Below, piece by piece: positions 1 through 7,992 of a stretch of DNA of 64,000 bases. A program made the position numbers and the translations under genes. The stretch comes from Bacteroidota bacterium. Lineage in GTDB: Bacteria > Bacteroidota > Bacteroidia > Chitinophagales > Chitinophagaceae. Under the pieces are notes generated by a model. That model saw only the letters and a list, made by a program, of their open reading frames with translations. It did not search any database and was not told the origin of the DNA. How positions within the stretch are numbered: the stretch's first letter is position 1; each line of letters starts with the position of its first letter. The DNA lies in assembly GCA_023428755.1 (NCBI GenBank), contig JAEYWX010000027.1:1-64000 (forward strand). Direction: 5' to 3'.

Positions 1-138
1 AGGTATTTTTTGCCTGCGCACTGCATCCTCAACTTTATTCATCAACCTATTTTAGGATCAATTATCTTAGTAAACCAATAACAGGATTAATTAACCAAAC
101 CAGTCAACTAATTTTAGGACGAGACATATTTTCAATCA

Positions 139-202
139 GCAGCGGTTATGGGCAGACGGAATTCTATTTCCCAACCTGCATAAAGCCCTGCTCGTTAGCT
201 GC
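139..202 (+). repeat. Imperfect inverted repeat, cassette-junction-like
   Basis: GCAGC at 139-143 can pair with GCTGC at 198-202, and GGGC at 150-153 with GCCC at 185-188. The right arm lies within CTCGTTAGCTGC, about 35 nt before the first plus-strand gene. The layout recalls an integron attC site (outer and inner paired boxes and a GTT core), but the core is not the GTTRRRY consensus and there is no integrase in view. It may instead be an ordinary intergenic palindrome. Nothing else is recognisable in 1-236. Confidence 0.3.
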
Positions 203-236
203 AATACAATTGGACACTTCAAACTAATGACACATT

Positions 237-1010
237 TTGACAAAACTAAATAAATATCAAAAGTTCATTCTTATTCTTTACGGGATTTGCTTTATATATT
301 TTTCTGTAATCCACGTACCTTTTAAAGTCTATGGCAGTGACGAAATTGTTTACGACACACTTTTTTCTGAAAGAGCCAATTTGGTTACAAGCAGATTGAT
401 TTTAATTCTTATTGTCATCTCAGTTGCATTTGCAATAATTCTTTTCTTAATTAACAGCCTTCATCTAAATTTAAAAGTTCAGCCGGGACAAAAACAAAGA
501 CTTAAAATAGCCTTGTATATTTTGGCTGTAGTCGCAATTATCGCTGCTGCAACATACTTTTTGACAAAGAACAAAAATTTATTTACTAAACCTCAAAAGG
601 TATCAGCAGACACAATTGCAACAAGTGCCATAGTAGACACCACAAGCAGAGCGATTGAGAAAGAACAGCCAAAACCAATCTACTACGACGTACAAAATGT
701 AAAATTTTATAGCAACGAAAAATTTCAAGAATTTGTTTCTTTCACATTTCATAATGTTTCAGACGAGACTATAAGCAATATAATGTTCAAAGAAGCTTTT
801 TTCCCTGTAAAAAACAAGAAAAACGACTTCACAAATAAGCCAGTTACTTTGCAACCAAAAGACAGCATAAAATTTACTTTTAATAAAGACCATGATGAGC
901 TTTTTGTTTATAAGATAAGGTTTGCATCTGGCAAGACCATTACTTTTGACGATGGCTTTCTTAATTATGAAAATATGATTTATAGTAAATTAGGAGAAAG
1001 CAAAGATTGA
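237..1010 (+). CDS. Hypothetical membrane protein
   Basis: I do not recognise this 257-aa protein. Three hydrophobic segments are visible, at about residues 10-28, 50-72 and 90-110. They are followed by a soluble C-terminal half, from about 150, that looks like a beta-rich domain with FTFHNVSDETISNIMF. The family is unknown; the topology suggests an inner-membrane protein with a soluble domain. The only in-frame start is TTG at 237. An ATG at 227 lies in another frame and meets a stop four codons later, so either TTG is used or a one-base shift has separated the ATG from the frame. The gene is AT-rich compared with the core genes from 3.4 kb onward and stands alone. Confidence 0.6.
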   Translation: MTKLNKYQKFILILYGICFIYFSVIHVPFKVYGSDEIVYDTLFSERANLVTSRLILILIVISVAFAIILFLINSLHLNLKVQPGQKQRLKIALYILAVVAIIAAATYFLTKNKNLFTKPQKVSADTIATSAIVDTTSRAIEKEQPKPIYYDVQNVKFYSNEKFQEFVSFTFHNVSDETISNIMFKEAFFPVKNKKNDFTNKPVTLQPKDSIKFTFNKDHDELFVYKIRFASGKTITFDDGFLNYENMIYSKLGESKD

Positions 1011-1047
1011 CAGCAAAGAAGCTAATAAAAGACTTCCCACAAAATAA

Positions 1048-1405
1048 ATGAGACGACCTTTTCACATAGAAAGATTGGGCGACCCTAAAAACTTCGCTGA
1101 ACTTATTAAGGACAAAACTATCAGACACAATAGTCTAATAATAAAGAAATATACAAATCAATGTCTCATTTTTTGAAGATTTCAGAACAGTTATTGAACT
1201 TAATAAAACAATGGAAGACTTGTTGACAGAGAAATATGTTTTCTTCAAACTTCCCAAAATAACCGCTTTTCTAAAAAAACGGAATCAAGATATTGACGAC
1301 TTAAAATTTGAAGTTGAAACCTTTGCACTTGTTGGTATGCTAAAGAAAAAATCACGTCGCCCTTGCTGTGTGTTTTCACCAGCAAGGGATTTCAAAGAAG
1401 AATGA
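1048..1405 (+). pseudogene. Frameshifted fragment of an unknown gene
   Basis: An ATG at 1048 opens MRRPFHIERLGDPKNFAEL and continues to about LIIKKYTNQ before hitting a stop near 1177. Another frame picks up as INVSFFEDFRTVIELNKTMEDLL and continues to 1405. Joined at about 1150-1165, the two halves read as one lysine-rich polypeptide of about 110 residues, which suggests a single-base shift in a once intact gene. The downstream part alone could be read as a 64-aa protein from the ATG at 1211. There is no recognisable domain. The interpretation as one broken gene is inference. Confidence 0.4.
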
Positions 1406-1456
1406 GAAACCGAAAAAACATTTCGACTTCATTTCCTTGATCTCGTTGTTGGCGAT

Positions 1457-1490
1457 ACTTCGACAGGCTCAGTACGCTCAACAACGGCTG
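1457..1490. repeat. REP-like intergenic repeat (TTCGAC..GCTCA family)
   Basis: The stretch CTTCGACAGGCTCAGTACGC is followed by TCAACAACGG. The core TTCGAC...CGCTCA recurs twice at 8938-8990, also between genes. Short dispersed repeats with this core are familiar from Bacteroidota intergenic DNA; their function is unknown. Confidence 0.55.
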
Positions 1491-1601
1491 AAGTGCATTT
1501 ATTCAACATCAATACCAACAGCAGCAGGAATGTTGTACAATCAATGAATTCCCTGCCTTTGCAAATACTCTAACTTTGTACGAAACCCTGTTAGGCACAT
1601 C

Positions 1602-2150
1602 ATGCAATCAACAAATCCTAAAGACATATTTACCACTCTTCATTTGGTTCGGGCAGGACTTGTAAGCGGACTATTAACTAAAGAAGAAGTCATTGATTGG
1701 GCTGACAAAATCATTACTAAAGACGAACATCCAGACATTTTCTTTATTGACCTGGCTTTATCAAGCTCAAAAAGCAGAAATGACATTATTTATTACTTCA
1801 GCGACTATTTAAATTTTGAAAATCCTGCTGTACAGGGACGACCATTGCTTGGACTTTTGTATCAACAATATAAAAGCAAACAATTAAATCTTGAGCAAAC
1901 AGTCAGGACTTTATTTAGATTAATGAATGAAGCCATTTTTACTGAAACAGAACAAGGATTTATTTACTCAATTGACAACGACTTTGATTTAGCTCAAGAT
2001 AATATCTATGGCTCTATTGAAAAGGTACAGAAAGAAGCAGAAAGATTTTTGGAGTATTACAAAGATTACTCAATTAACAATTTTGAACAGTGGCATTACT
2101 TAGATAAAAAAATCGACGACATTCTTGAAATAGAACGAACGCAGCAATAG
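1602..2150 (+). CDS. Hypothetical protein, 182 aa
   Basis: This is a soluble, acidic, probably all-alpha protein with no signal peptide or membrane segment and no family that I recognise. The N-terminal helix includes LVRAGLVSGLLTKEEVIDWADK; the middle has LLYQQYKSKQLNLEQTVRTL. Small acidic helical proteins in this setting are often immunity proteins or orphan accessory genes, but nothing here proves that. The ATG at 1602 follows CTGTTAGGCACATC, so a GTTAGGC box lies about 6 nt upstream of the start. It is an AT-rich single gene with nothing clear in 2151-2387. Confidence 0.6.
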   Translation: MQSTNPKDIFTTLHLVRAGLVSGLLTKEEVIDWADKIITKDEHPDIFFIDLALSSSKSRNDIIYYFSDYLNFENPAVQGRPLLGLLYQQYKSKQLNLEQTVRTLFRLMNEAIFTETEQGFIYSIDNDFDLAQDNIYGSIEKVQKEAERFLEYYKDYSINNFEQWHYLDKKIDDILEIERTQQ

Positions 2151-2387
2151 GAGCAATATGAAATGCTCCAAACTGCAAAGAGCAAAAAAAATAACAAACC
2201 TTGGTGGAAGTTTTGGTAACACTTGCCGATACGTTCATTATTAAATTTGTACAAACATTTGTTTACTACAAATACTGCTCTTCAGCTACCCTATCTATTT
2301 GCCTGTTAAACTTCAACCTTAGCTCAACCAACTACGTTCTCATTTCCCAAAAAGATTTATCTTTCAGCCCAATCACGTTCTGTTTGT

Positions 2388-2801
2388 ATGAACTTCAACC
2401 TTAGCATCCGTTCAAAGATCTTCATTGCGGTTTTCTGTTTTGGCATTGCCATTGTTGGCTTTATGCTCAAGCTCCCGTCGATGTTCCGGGGTATGGACAA
2501 AGAAATGCATGCAGCGTTTTATTTTGCAGCAGCAGCCTTTTTAAACCTGTTGTTTGCCAAACGAAACCTGTTGATCCATGCATTCATCTTTGGCTTTCTG
2601 TATGTGTTTGGTTATAGCATTGAACTGGCGCAGGAATATTCCAATCGTTTTTTCCGCCGTCGTATTCACGGCCGTTTTGATCCGGAAGATGTAGCTGCCA
2701 ACCTGCAGGGGTTGATTTATTTTTCTGCTGTGTGGGTCGTAGTGATCGCAATCAGCGTTATGATAAGGAAACCAGCCAACAGCAGGAGTAGCTCATTGTA
2801 A
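2388..2801 (+). CDS. VanZ-like membrane protein
   Basis: This 137-aa integral membrane protein has about four hydrophobic helices. It carries the VanZ-family signature: a DKEMHAAFYFAAAAF helix (family pattern DKxxHxxxF), GYSIELAQEYSNRFFRRR (family pattern GxxIExxQ) and DPEDVAANLQGLIYF (DxxANxxG). VanZ relatives are named after a teicoplanin-resistance accessory protein; for chromosomal stand-alone members the biochemical role is unknown. The ATG at 2388 is preceded by a poor ribosome site. It is probably monocistronic, since the next gene has its own promoter motif. Confidence 0.85.
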   Translation: MNFNLSIRSKIFIAVFCFGIAIVGFMLKLPSMFRGMDKEMHAAFYFAAAAFLNLLFAKRNLLIHAFIFGFLYVFGYSIELAQEYSNRFFRRRIHGRFDPEDVAANLQGLIYFSAVWVVVIAISVMIRKPANSRSSSL

Positions 2802-2833
2802 GCCTTACAACTTTTTGATTAAAAGATATTTTG

Positions 2834-2841
2834 TAGATTTG
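2834..2841 (+). promoter_or_regulatory. Bacteroidota -7 element TAGATTTG
   Basis: TAGATTTG matches TAnnTTTG and lies 16 nt before the antitoxin start. A TTTG at 2814-2817 is 16 nt upstream, shorter than the usual 19 or so, so only the -7 box is well supported. It is the likely promoter of the toxin-antitoxin pair. Confidence 0.5.
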
Positions 2842-2857
2842 GTAAAACGTAGAAGAT

Positions 2858-3082
2858 ATGGCAAGAACACTAAAATATATGGTTGACGAAAATGGACAAA
2901 AAACTTCTGTGTTGGTTCCAATAAAAACATGGGAAAAGATGACCCAGGAATACAGTGAACTTCAAAACAAGCTAAAATTGTTTACTGAAATAAAGGAAGG
3001 TATATCGGAGGTAAAAGAAGCGAAAAAGTCGGGGAAGAAATTGCAAACCCTGAAAGATTTTCTACGTGAAAGTAACAGTTAG
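2858..3082 (+). CDS. Putative type II antitoxin
   Basis: This 74-aa protein begins MARTLKYMVDENGQKTSVLVP, a short beta-hairpin DNA-binding-like start. It continues with IKTWEKMTQEYSELQNKLKLF, a long helix typical of Phd/RelB-class antitoxins that wrap the toxin. It overlaps the downstream toxin gene by 17 nt, which is standard for translationally coupled toxin-antitoxin pairs. Its expected role is to bind and neutralise the downstream RelE-like toxin and to autorepress the operon. I cannot place it in a precise antitoxin family. Confidence 0.75.
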   Translation: MARTLKYMVDENGQKTSVLVPIKTWEKMTQEYSELQNKLKLFTEIKEGISEVKEAKKSGKKLQTLKDFLRESNS

Positions 3083-3431
3083 AATTACCAAATCGTTCAA
3101 GTCTGCCGCTAAACCTCTTCTTAAAAAATATAAGTCTTTATCAAAAGATTTAGTGCAGCTTGAAAAAGAGCTTATTTCAACTCCCCGACTCGGCACTCCT
3201 TTGGGCAAGGATCTCTATAAAATTCGTCTTAAAATCACCAGTAAAGGAAAAGGCAAAAGTGGTGGCGCAAGGGTAATTTCATTGATTGAAACTTCGCTGA
3301 TTGGTTATGCAGAAAAAGTATCAGATACGGAAATCACCGTTAACCTGATAACAATTTATGATAAGGCAGATGTTGGAAATATCTCAGAAAAAGAATTGAA
3401 AGATCTGGTTGAAAATTTCAAAATTGACTGA
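3066..3431 (+). CDS. RelE/ParE-superfamily toxin
   Basis: This is a 121-aa basic protein. The segment GTPLGKDLYKIRLKITSKGKG followed by KSGGARVISLIE is the RelE/HigB-like core, in which a substrate-loop lysine/arginine strand precedes a GGARVI strand. Members usually cleave mRNA in the ribosomal A site; some ParE-type members inhibit gyrase instead. The start is a GTG at 3066 inside the antitoxin gene (17-nt overlap). No catalytic assignment can be made from sequence alone. The C-terminus SEKELKDLVENF is a normal family ending, so the toxin appears intact. Confidence 0.8.
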   Translation: MKVTVRITKSFKSAAKPLLKKYKSLSKDLVQLEKELISTPRLGTPLGKDLYKIRLKITSKGKGKSGGARVISLIETSLIGYAEKVSDTEITVNLITIYDKADVGNISEKELKDLVENFKID

Positions 3432-3475
3432 GCAAGTAATGTTCAAACTTCTCTTCCGTTACGTTAATACGGTGC

Positions 3476-5671
3476 TTACAAACGTAACAATCCAACTTTA
3501 TACAACGTACTCACCGGTTTATTATCCCAGAACAACTCAAAATCGTCGAATCCCTGTTGTTCGTATTCATCTTTTATTTCCTGGAGGGTCATGAGCTTCT
3601 CCTGGTTTACAGTAAGCCGTGGCAACAGTTGCAGGAACCACTCCCCTTTTTCTTTCTCCAGTGTAACGGTACTATTTTCTTTCCGGGTGGCAAAAGTGAT
3701 TTGCAGTACTTCCCAACTGTTTCCCTTTTTTGATTTGGTAATCACTTCGGCATTCAACACATGGCCGAGAAATACCACTTTCGCTGCCGGCTTAAACAAG
3801 GGAGCTTCTTCATCACGTAAAATGGAAAGAATATGATCAGGAGCGATTGTTGTTTTCGGCACTTTCATGTCAAACCATTTGTGCAACGGATCATCAAGGC
3901 AAACGCCCTGCATATAATTGAACAAGGATTTCTTTAAGCCAAAGCTGAAACTTTCATGATCAGCTCCTGTTTCATCAACATGCTCCACATCATTATCGGC
4001 AAATAAGATCGCTACTTCTTTTGCACGCTTCACCTTAAATTTCTCGGGATTCATTCCCACAGGGCTATGTGCCGTCATTGCAAACTGGTGCCAGAAGGCC
4101 GATTGCAGCACACCTGTTTTAAACAACTGCCGTACCATCTCCAGCGAATCAATTGTTTCCTGTGCTGTTTGTGTTGGGAAGCCATACATGAGATAGGCAT
4201 GCACCATAATGCCTGCTTCTGTAAAATGTTTGTTCACGGTTGCCACCTGTGCAACGGTAACACCTTTCTGAATCAATGCAAGCAATCGATCACTGGCCAC
4301 TTCAAGCCCGCCACTTACAGCAATACAGCCGCTGGCTCTTAACAGCAAACAAAGATCACGGGTAAAACTTTTTTCAAAACGCACATTCGTCCACCAGCTC
4401 ACTACTAATTTTCGTTTGATGATCTCTAACGCCAATGCACGCATCAACGCAGGTGGCGCTGCTTCATCTACAAAATGAAAACCGTTGTTGCCTGTTTGTG
4501 CAATAATGGTTTCCATCCGGTCGACCAACAACTTTGCAGCAATGGGTTCGTACAGTTTGATATAGTCGAGTGAAATATCGCAGAAGGTGCATTTGCCCCA
4601 ATAGCAACCATGCGCCATCGTTAGTTTGTTCCATCGTCCATCGCTCCAGAGGCTGTGCATGGGATTTACTACTTCAATAACAGAAATATAATCGTGCAGC
4701 AACAGATCCGAATAATCAGGTGTACCTACTTCTGTTTGTTTATAATCGGTACAGGAACTGTTGTTGATATACGTTACTACTCCATCCTGCAATAAAAAAG
4801 TGCGTTTGAGTTGCGACAGGTCAATTTTGTTGTTGCTATATTTCAGCAATTGATCAATGGGTGCTTCGCCATCATCAAGTGTAATAAAATCAAAAAACTC
4901 AAATACACGTGTATCTTTTAACGAACGCAGTTCTGTATTCGGGAAACCGCCACCCATGGTTACTTTGATGTTAGGATGATTGGCTTTGATCCATTGTGCA
5001 CTTCTGAATGCGGCGTACAAATTACCGGGAAACGGAACAGATACTGCAACAAATGTTGGTTGCACATTTTCAATATGCGTCTTCAGTCGCTCAATTAATA
5101 ATTCATCCACCAGTGTAAGCGGTTTTTGCAACTCTTCATACAACTCATCAAAACTGTTGGCACTTCTTCCCAGGCGCTCGGCATAACGGCTGAAACCAAA
5201 ATGCTCATCGATACATTCTTTGATGAGGTCGGCAATATCTTCGAGGTATAAGGTAGCAATGTGTTTGGCTTTATCCTGCAAGCCCATACTTCCAAATGCC
5301 CAATGGAAATCACTTAATTCATTGAAACGATCAGCTTCCGGTAAAAAATTACGGGAAGCAATTAAATGAGCAATGGTTGGATTTTTTCCCTGCAGAAAAA
5401 GCACCACATCATCAATGCTGCTGATGTAATCATCTTTCAATGCAAGGATGCGTTTTGCATTCTCGGAACAAGAAGGCTCCAAAACAATTCGTGAAAACAA
5501 TTCCGTTAATCCTTTTTTTGAAAACAAGTCCAGGATCACTTCAATACCTAAATCGCTTTGAAACGAAGTAATGCCTTTCGTGTTGAGAAATCCTTTCAGG
5601 TAAGCCGTTGCAGGGTACGGCGTATTTAACTGTGTAAACGGAGGAGTAAATAAAAAAACGGTTGCGCTCAA
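3476..5671 (-). CDS. B12-binding domain radical SAM protein
   Basis: This is a 731-aa cytosolic enzyme. The N-terminal half contains a cobalamin-binding-like Rossmann domain (FVAVSVPFPGNLYAAFRSAQ, then KVTMGGGFPNTELRSL). It is followed at about residues 354-366 by the radical SAM cluster motif HGCYWGKCTFCD (CxxxCxxC), which ligates a 4Fe-4S cluster and S-adenosylmethionine. The central barrel ends near 560, and a roughly 170-aa C-terminal extension has no obvious domain. Related class B enzymes methylate unactivated carbons or remodel rings; the substrate here is unknown, and no peptide-precursor or biosynthetic gene is adjacent. It is convergent with the toxin gene and separated from the upstream TPR gene by 43 nt. 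Confidence 0.88.
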   Translation of the reverse strand: MSATVFLFTPPFTQLNTPYPATAYLKGFLNTKGITSFQSDLGIEVILDLFSKKGLTELFSRIVLEPSCSENAKRILALKDDYISSIDDVVLFLQGKNPTIAHLIASRNFLPEADRFNELSDFHWAFGSMGLQDKAKHIATLYLEDIADLIKECIDEHFGFSRYAERLGRSANSFDELYEELQKPLTLVDELLIERLKTHIENVQPTFVAVSVPFPGNLYAAFRSAQWIKANHPNIKVTMGGGFPNTELRSLKDTRVFEFFDFITLDDGEAPIDQLLKYSNNKIDLSQLKRTFLLQDGVVTYINNSSCTDYKQTEVGTPDYSDLLLHDYISVIEVVNPMHSLWSDGRWNKLTMAHGCYWGKCTFCDISLDYIKLYEPIAAKLLVDRMETIIAQTGNNGFHFVDEAAPPALMRALALEIIKRKLVVSWWTNVRFEKSFTRDLCLLLRASGCIAVSGGLEVASDRLLALIQKGVTVAQVATVNKHFTEAGIMVHAYLMYGFPTQTAQETIDSLEMVRQLFKTGVLQSAFWHQFAMTAHSPVGMNPEKFKVKRAKEVAILFADNDVEHVDETGADHESFSFGLKKSLFNYMQGVCLDDPLHKWFDMKVPKTTIAPDHILSILRDEEAPLFKPAAKVVFLGHVLNAEVITKSKKGNSWEVLQITFATRKENSTVTLEKEKGEWFLQLLPRLTVNQEKLMTLQEIKDEYEQQGFDDFELFWDNKPVSTLYKVGLLRL

Positions 5672-5714
5672 ATGAGTTGATTAAACCACAAAACTATCTA
5701 TAAAAGTTGAATGC

Positions 5715-6473
5715 TCATGATTTCCAGCTGGCAAGCAATTGCCTTGCTTCTGCCTTAATGGTAGGATCATCGGCAGCCGTATTGGGCAAACGCAGCATAT
5801 AATTAAGTGTTTCGATTGCTTTTGTGCGTTTGTTGCTGCGATGGTAGGCTTTCGCAAGCTCCAGGTAATTCAATACAAACTCCGGACTGAGCGTTTTTAC
5901 TTTTTCGTAATAATGAATAGCTGAATCGAGTGAGTTTTTTTGCAGGCCACCAAAGAATACTTTTACGGCTGCTTTTTCAACGGCGTTGAGATTACTTACT
6001 TCGTAATGCCAACGGGCAATGACAAAAATGGCTTTGAAATTGGCGGGGTTATGAATCACAGCCCTGTCGGCGTAGGTTTTGATTTCACGCACATATTCCA
6101 CTTTTTCTTTGCCATTCTTCAACAACGACATACGTGCATACGCTAACGACATCACCACATTGGCATCACTGTCTTTTGGATTGATACGCAGAGCCCGCTC
6201 GGCATAGATCTTCGCTGCCTTGTAGAAATCCATTTGCTTTTCTTTGGTTGACTGTCTTCTTCCTATACGGCTGGCCAGTTCGCTGCAATGCACCAATGCA
6301 CGAAGATGCTGCGGCTGCTGTTTGATCACTTCTTTGTATTTCTGGTAAGCTTCTTCTTCTTTCAACTGTGATTCCAGCAGCTCGGCCTGCTTCATTAACT
6401 CATCAACCGACTGTGCAACAGATGCAGCCGCATAAACAAGAGCAAGAACAGTAATCAATAAAATTTTCTTCAT
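5715..6473 (-). CDS. Exported TPR-repeat protein
   Basis: This 252-aa protein has a clear signal peptide (MKKILLITVLALVYAAASVAQ) followed by about five tetratricopeptide-like helical pairs, for example LKEEEAYQKYKEVIKQQPQH and KIYAERALRINPKDSDAN. The arrangement resembles the TPR domain of the regulator-of-microtubule-dynamics family seen in many Bacteroidota proteins. It is probably a periplasmic scaffold or interaction protein, with no enzymatic motif. It starts 9 nt downstream of folB, so the two are probably cotranscribed, though a functional link to folate synthesis is not evident. Confidence 0.8.
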   Translation of the reverse strand: MKKILLITVLALVYAAASVAQSVDELMKQAELLESQLKEEEAYQKYKEVIKQQPQHLRALVHCSELASRIGRRQSTKEKQMDFYKAAKIYAERALRINPKDSDANVVMSLAYARMSLLKNGKEKVEYVREIKTYADRAVIHNPANFKAIFVIARWHYEVSNLNAVEKAAVKVFFGGLQKNSLDSAIHYYEKVKTLSPEFVLNYLELAKAYHRSNKRTKAIETLNYMLRLPNTAADDPTIKAEARQLLASWKS

Positions 6474-6482
6474 GTTTCCGGG

Positions 6483-6833
6483 TTAAAATGTTTTGTGCAT
6501 GGTTATGCCTGTTTTACCCTTAAAGTTTTCAATGGGAGGCGAACATTTATCAATATCGAGTTTTATTTCGGTAATAACGGGAAAACGTGTCTTAATCGTT
6601 TCACAAATATCTTCTGCTACTGTTTCCAGTAGACTGCTCCGCTGCATCATTCGTTGCTTTACGATCTCAAACAACAGCACATAGTTAATTGTTTGATCGA
6701 TGGAATTGATGCGCCCGGCGGGCTGGTACCATACAGACAGATTAACTTCAAAAGGACCGCCCGTTTTCTCTTCACCAGGGTACAAGCCATGATGTGCATG
6801 AAATACCAACTCTTTTAAATGAACTGCTATCAT
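6483..6833 (-). CDS. folB: Dihydroneopterin aldolase
   Basis: This 116-aa protein catalyses conversion of 7,8-dihydroneopterin to 6-hydroxymethyl-7,8-dihydropterin in folate biosynthesis, with release of glycolaldehyde. Visible family motifs are VHLKELVFHAHHGLYPGEEK (substrate-binding HG and E), then NYVLLFEIVKQRM and SSLLETVAEDIC (the LLE motif). The open frame extends much further upstream, but that part is an antisense shadow of trxB. The ATG at 6833 gives the normal family length of about 117 aa. It is the first gene of a likely two-gene unit with the TPR gene and lies downstream of the trxB terminator. Confidence 0.9.
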   Translation of the reverse strand: MIAVHLKELVFHAHHGLYPGEEKTGGPFEVNLSVWYQPAGRINSIDQTINYVLLFEIVKQRMMQRSSLLETVAEDICETIKTRFPVITEIKLDIDKCSPPIENFKGKTGITMHKTF

Positions 6834-6844
6834 GTACCGAAAAT

Positions 6845-6872
6845 AAAAAAGTCCCGCAAATACTGCGGGACT
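6845..6872 (-). terminator. Rho-independent terminator of trxB
   Basis: AGTCCCGCA (6850-6858) pairs with TGCGGGACT (6864-6872). On the minus strand the hairpin is followed by a run of T (6843-6850 region). It lies between trxB and folB and separates the two transcripts. Confidence 0.8.
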
Positions 6873-6877
6873 ATCTT

Positions 6878-6955
6878 TTGAGGTTGCCAACCTTTGGCAA
6901 GGAGTTTCACCACATCTAAATGCTGTTACAAGGTTGGCAACCTTGCAAGCCTTGT
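6878..6955. repeat. Palindromic REP-like element (GGTTGCCAACC)
   Basis: An AGGTTGCCAACCTT copy near 6881-6894 is matched by AAGGTTGGCAACCTTGC near 6934-6950 in inverted orientation. Each copy is itself nearly palindromic, so a large cruciform or hairpin of about 70 nt can form. It sits between the trxB stop and its terminator. Similar GGTTG-CAACC palindromes are common dispersed elements in Bacteroidota. Confidence 0.6.
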
Positions 6956-6957
6956 GA

Positions 6958-7899
6958 TTAAACCAATCCTTTTGCCGATAAATAACGCTCAGCATCCAAT
7001 GCTGCCATACAACCACTACCTGCAGCTGTAACTGCCTGGCGGTAAATTTTATCCTGCACATCGCCACCTGCAAACACACCTTCCACATTGGTTTTTGATG
7101 TACCCGGAATTGTTTTGATATAACCTGCTTCGTCCATATCAATAAATTCTTTGAAGATGGCCGAGTTGGGCTCATGACCGATCGCCACAAAAAATCCCTG
7201 CACCGGAATCACTGATTCTTCGTTGGTTTTATTGTTCCGCACTTTCATGCCATCTACTTTGTTTTCGCCAAGTATTTCTAAAGTGTCGGTGTTCCAGTAA
7301 ATTTTGATGTTGGGTGTATTCATTACCCTGTCCTGCATTACTTTACTGGCACGCATAAAATCTTTACGGATGAGCATGTGAACAGTTGAGCAAAGCTTGC
7401 TCAGGTACAATGCTTCTTCTGCAGCAGTGTCGCCTGCACCTACAATGGCCACTTCTTTCCCACGAAAGAAAAATCCATCGCAAACGGCACATGCACTTAC
7501 ACCATATCCATTTAAACGTTGTTCACTTTCAAGACCAAGCCATTTGGCGCTTGCACCGGTACAGATGATTACACTGTCTGCTTCAATGAGTTTTTCATCA
7601 TCAATCCATACTTTATGAGGCGTAGAACTGAAATCAACTTTTGTGGCCAAGCCATAACGGATGTCGGCTCCCATACGGGCTGCCTGCTTTTCAAAATCCA
7701 CCATCATTTCAGGCCCTTGTACACCGTCGGCATAACCGGGATAATTCTCTACTTCTGTTGTAATGGTTAACTGTCCGCCGGGCTGAATTCCCTGGTACAA
7801 TACAGGTTTCATATTTGCCCTGGCTGCATAAATAGCGGCGGTATAACCTGCCGGACCTGATCCTATGATCAAACAATGTACTTTTTCTGCTGCTTCCAT
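6958..7899 (-). CDS. trxB: Thioredoxin-disulfide reductase
   Basis: This 313-aa FAD enzyme transfers electrons from NADPH to oxidised thioredoxin. Visible features are the FAD dinucleotide fold GSGPAGYTAAIYAARA at residues 13-28, the redox-active CAVC disulfide at about 137-140, the NADPH-binding GAGDTAAEEA and the C-terminal FAD motif GVFAGGDVQDKIYRQAVTAAG. Length and domain order are normal for the low-molecular-weight class. It has its own terminator and an upstream TAAATTTG -7 box, so it is probably monocistronic. Confidence 0.97.
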   Translation of the reverse strand: MEAAEKVHCLIIGSGPAGYTAAIYAARANMKPVLYQGIQPGGQLTITTEVENYPGYADGVQGPEMMVDFEKQAARMGADIRYGLATKVDFSSTPHKVWIDDEKLIEADSVIICTGASAKWLGLESEQRLNGYGVSACAVCDGFFFRGKEVAIVGAGDTAAEEALYLSKLCSTVHMLIRKDFMRASKVMQDRVMNTPNIKIYWNTDTLEILGENKVDGMKVRNNKTNEESVIPVQGFFVAIGHEPNSAIFKEFIDMDEAGYIKTIPGTSKTNVEGVFAGGDVQDKIYRQAVTAAGSGCMAALDAERYLSAKGLV

Positions 7900-7927
7900 A
7901 TTCGTCTTTTCAAAAATTTTAAGTCGA

Positions 7928-7972
7928 CAAATTTAGTCTTATCTCAGCAATCGAAATGTAACCTGCGTTACA
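7928..7972 (-). promoter_or_regulatory. trxB promoter with upstream palindrome
   Basis: On the minus strand TAAATTTG (7935-7928) fits TAnnTTTG, about 30 nt before the trxB ATG. Just upstream, TGTAAC-CTGC-GTTACA (7957-7972) is a perfect 6-bp inverted repeat positioned at or above the -33 region, where an activator or repressor could bind. The -33 TTG box is weak. Confidence 0.45.
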
Positions 7973-7992
7973 TCTGCTTTGCTTGTGGATAA

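Noticed and set aside
2201..2404. 67-aa open frame on the plus strand
   Set aside because: Composition is not protein-like, there is no promoter or ribosome site, and it overlaps the start of VanZ.
6834..7190. 119-residue N-terminal extension of folB
   Set aside because: It is antisense to the 3' end of trxB and crosses the trxB terminator; folB is of normal length from 6833.
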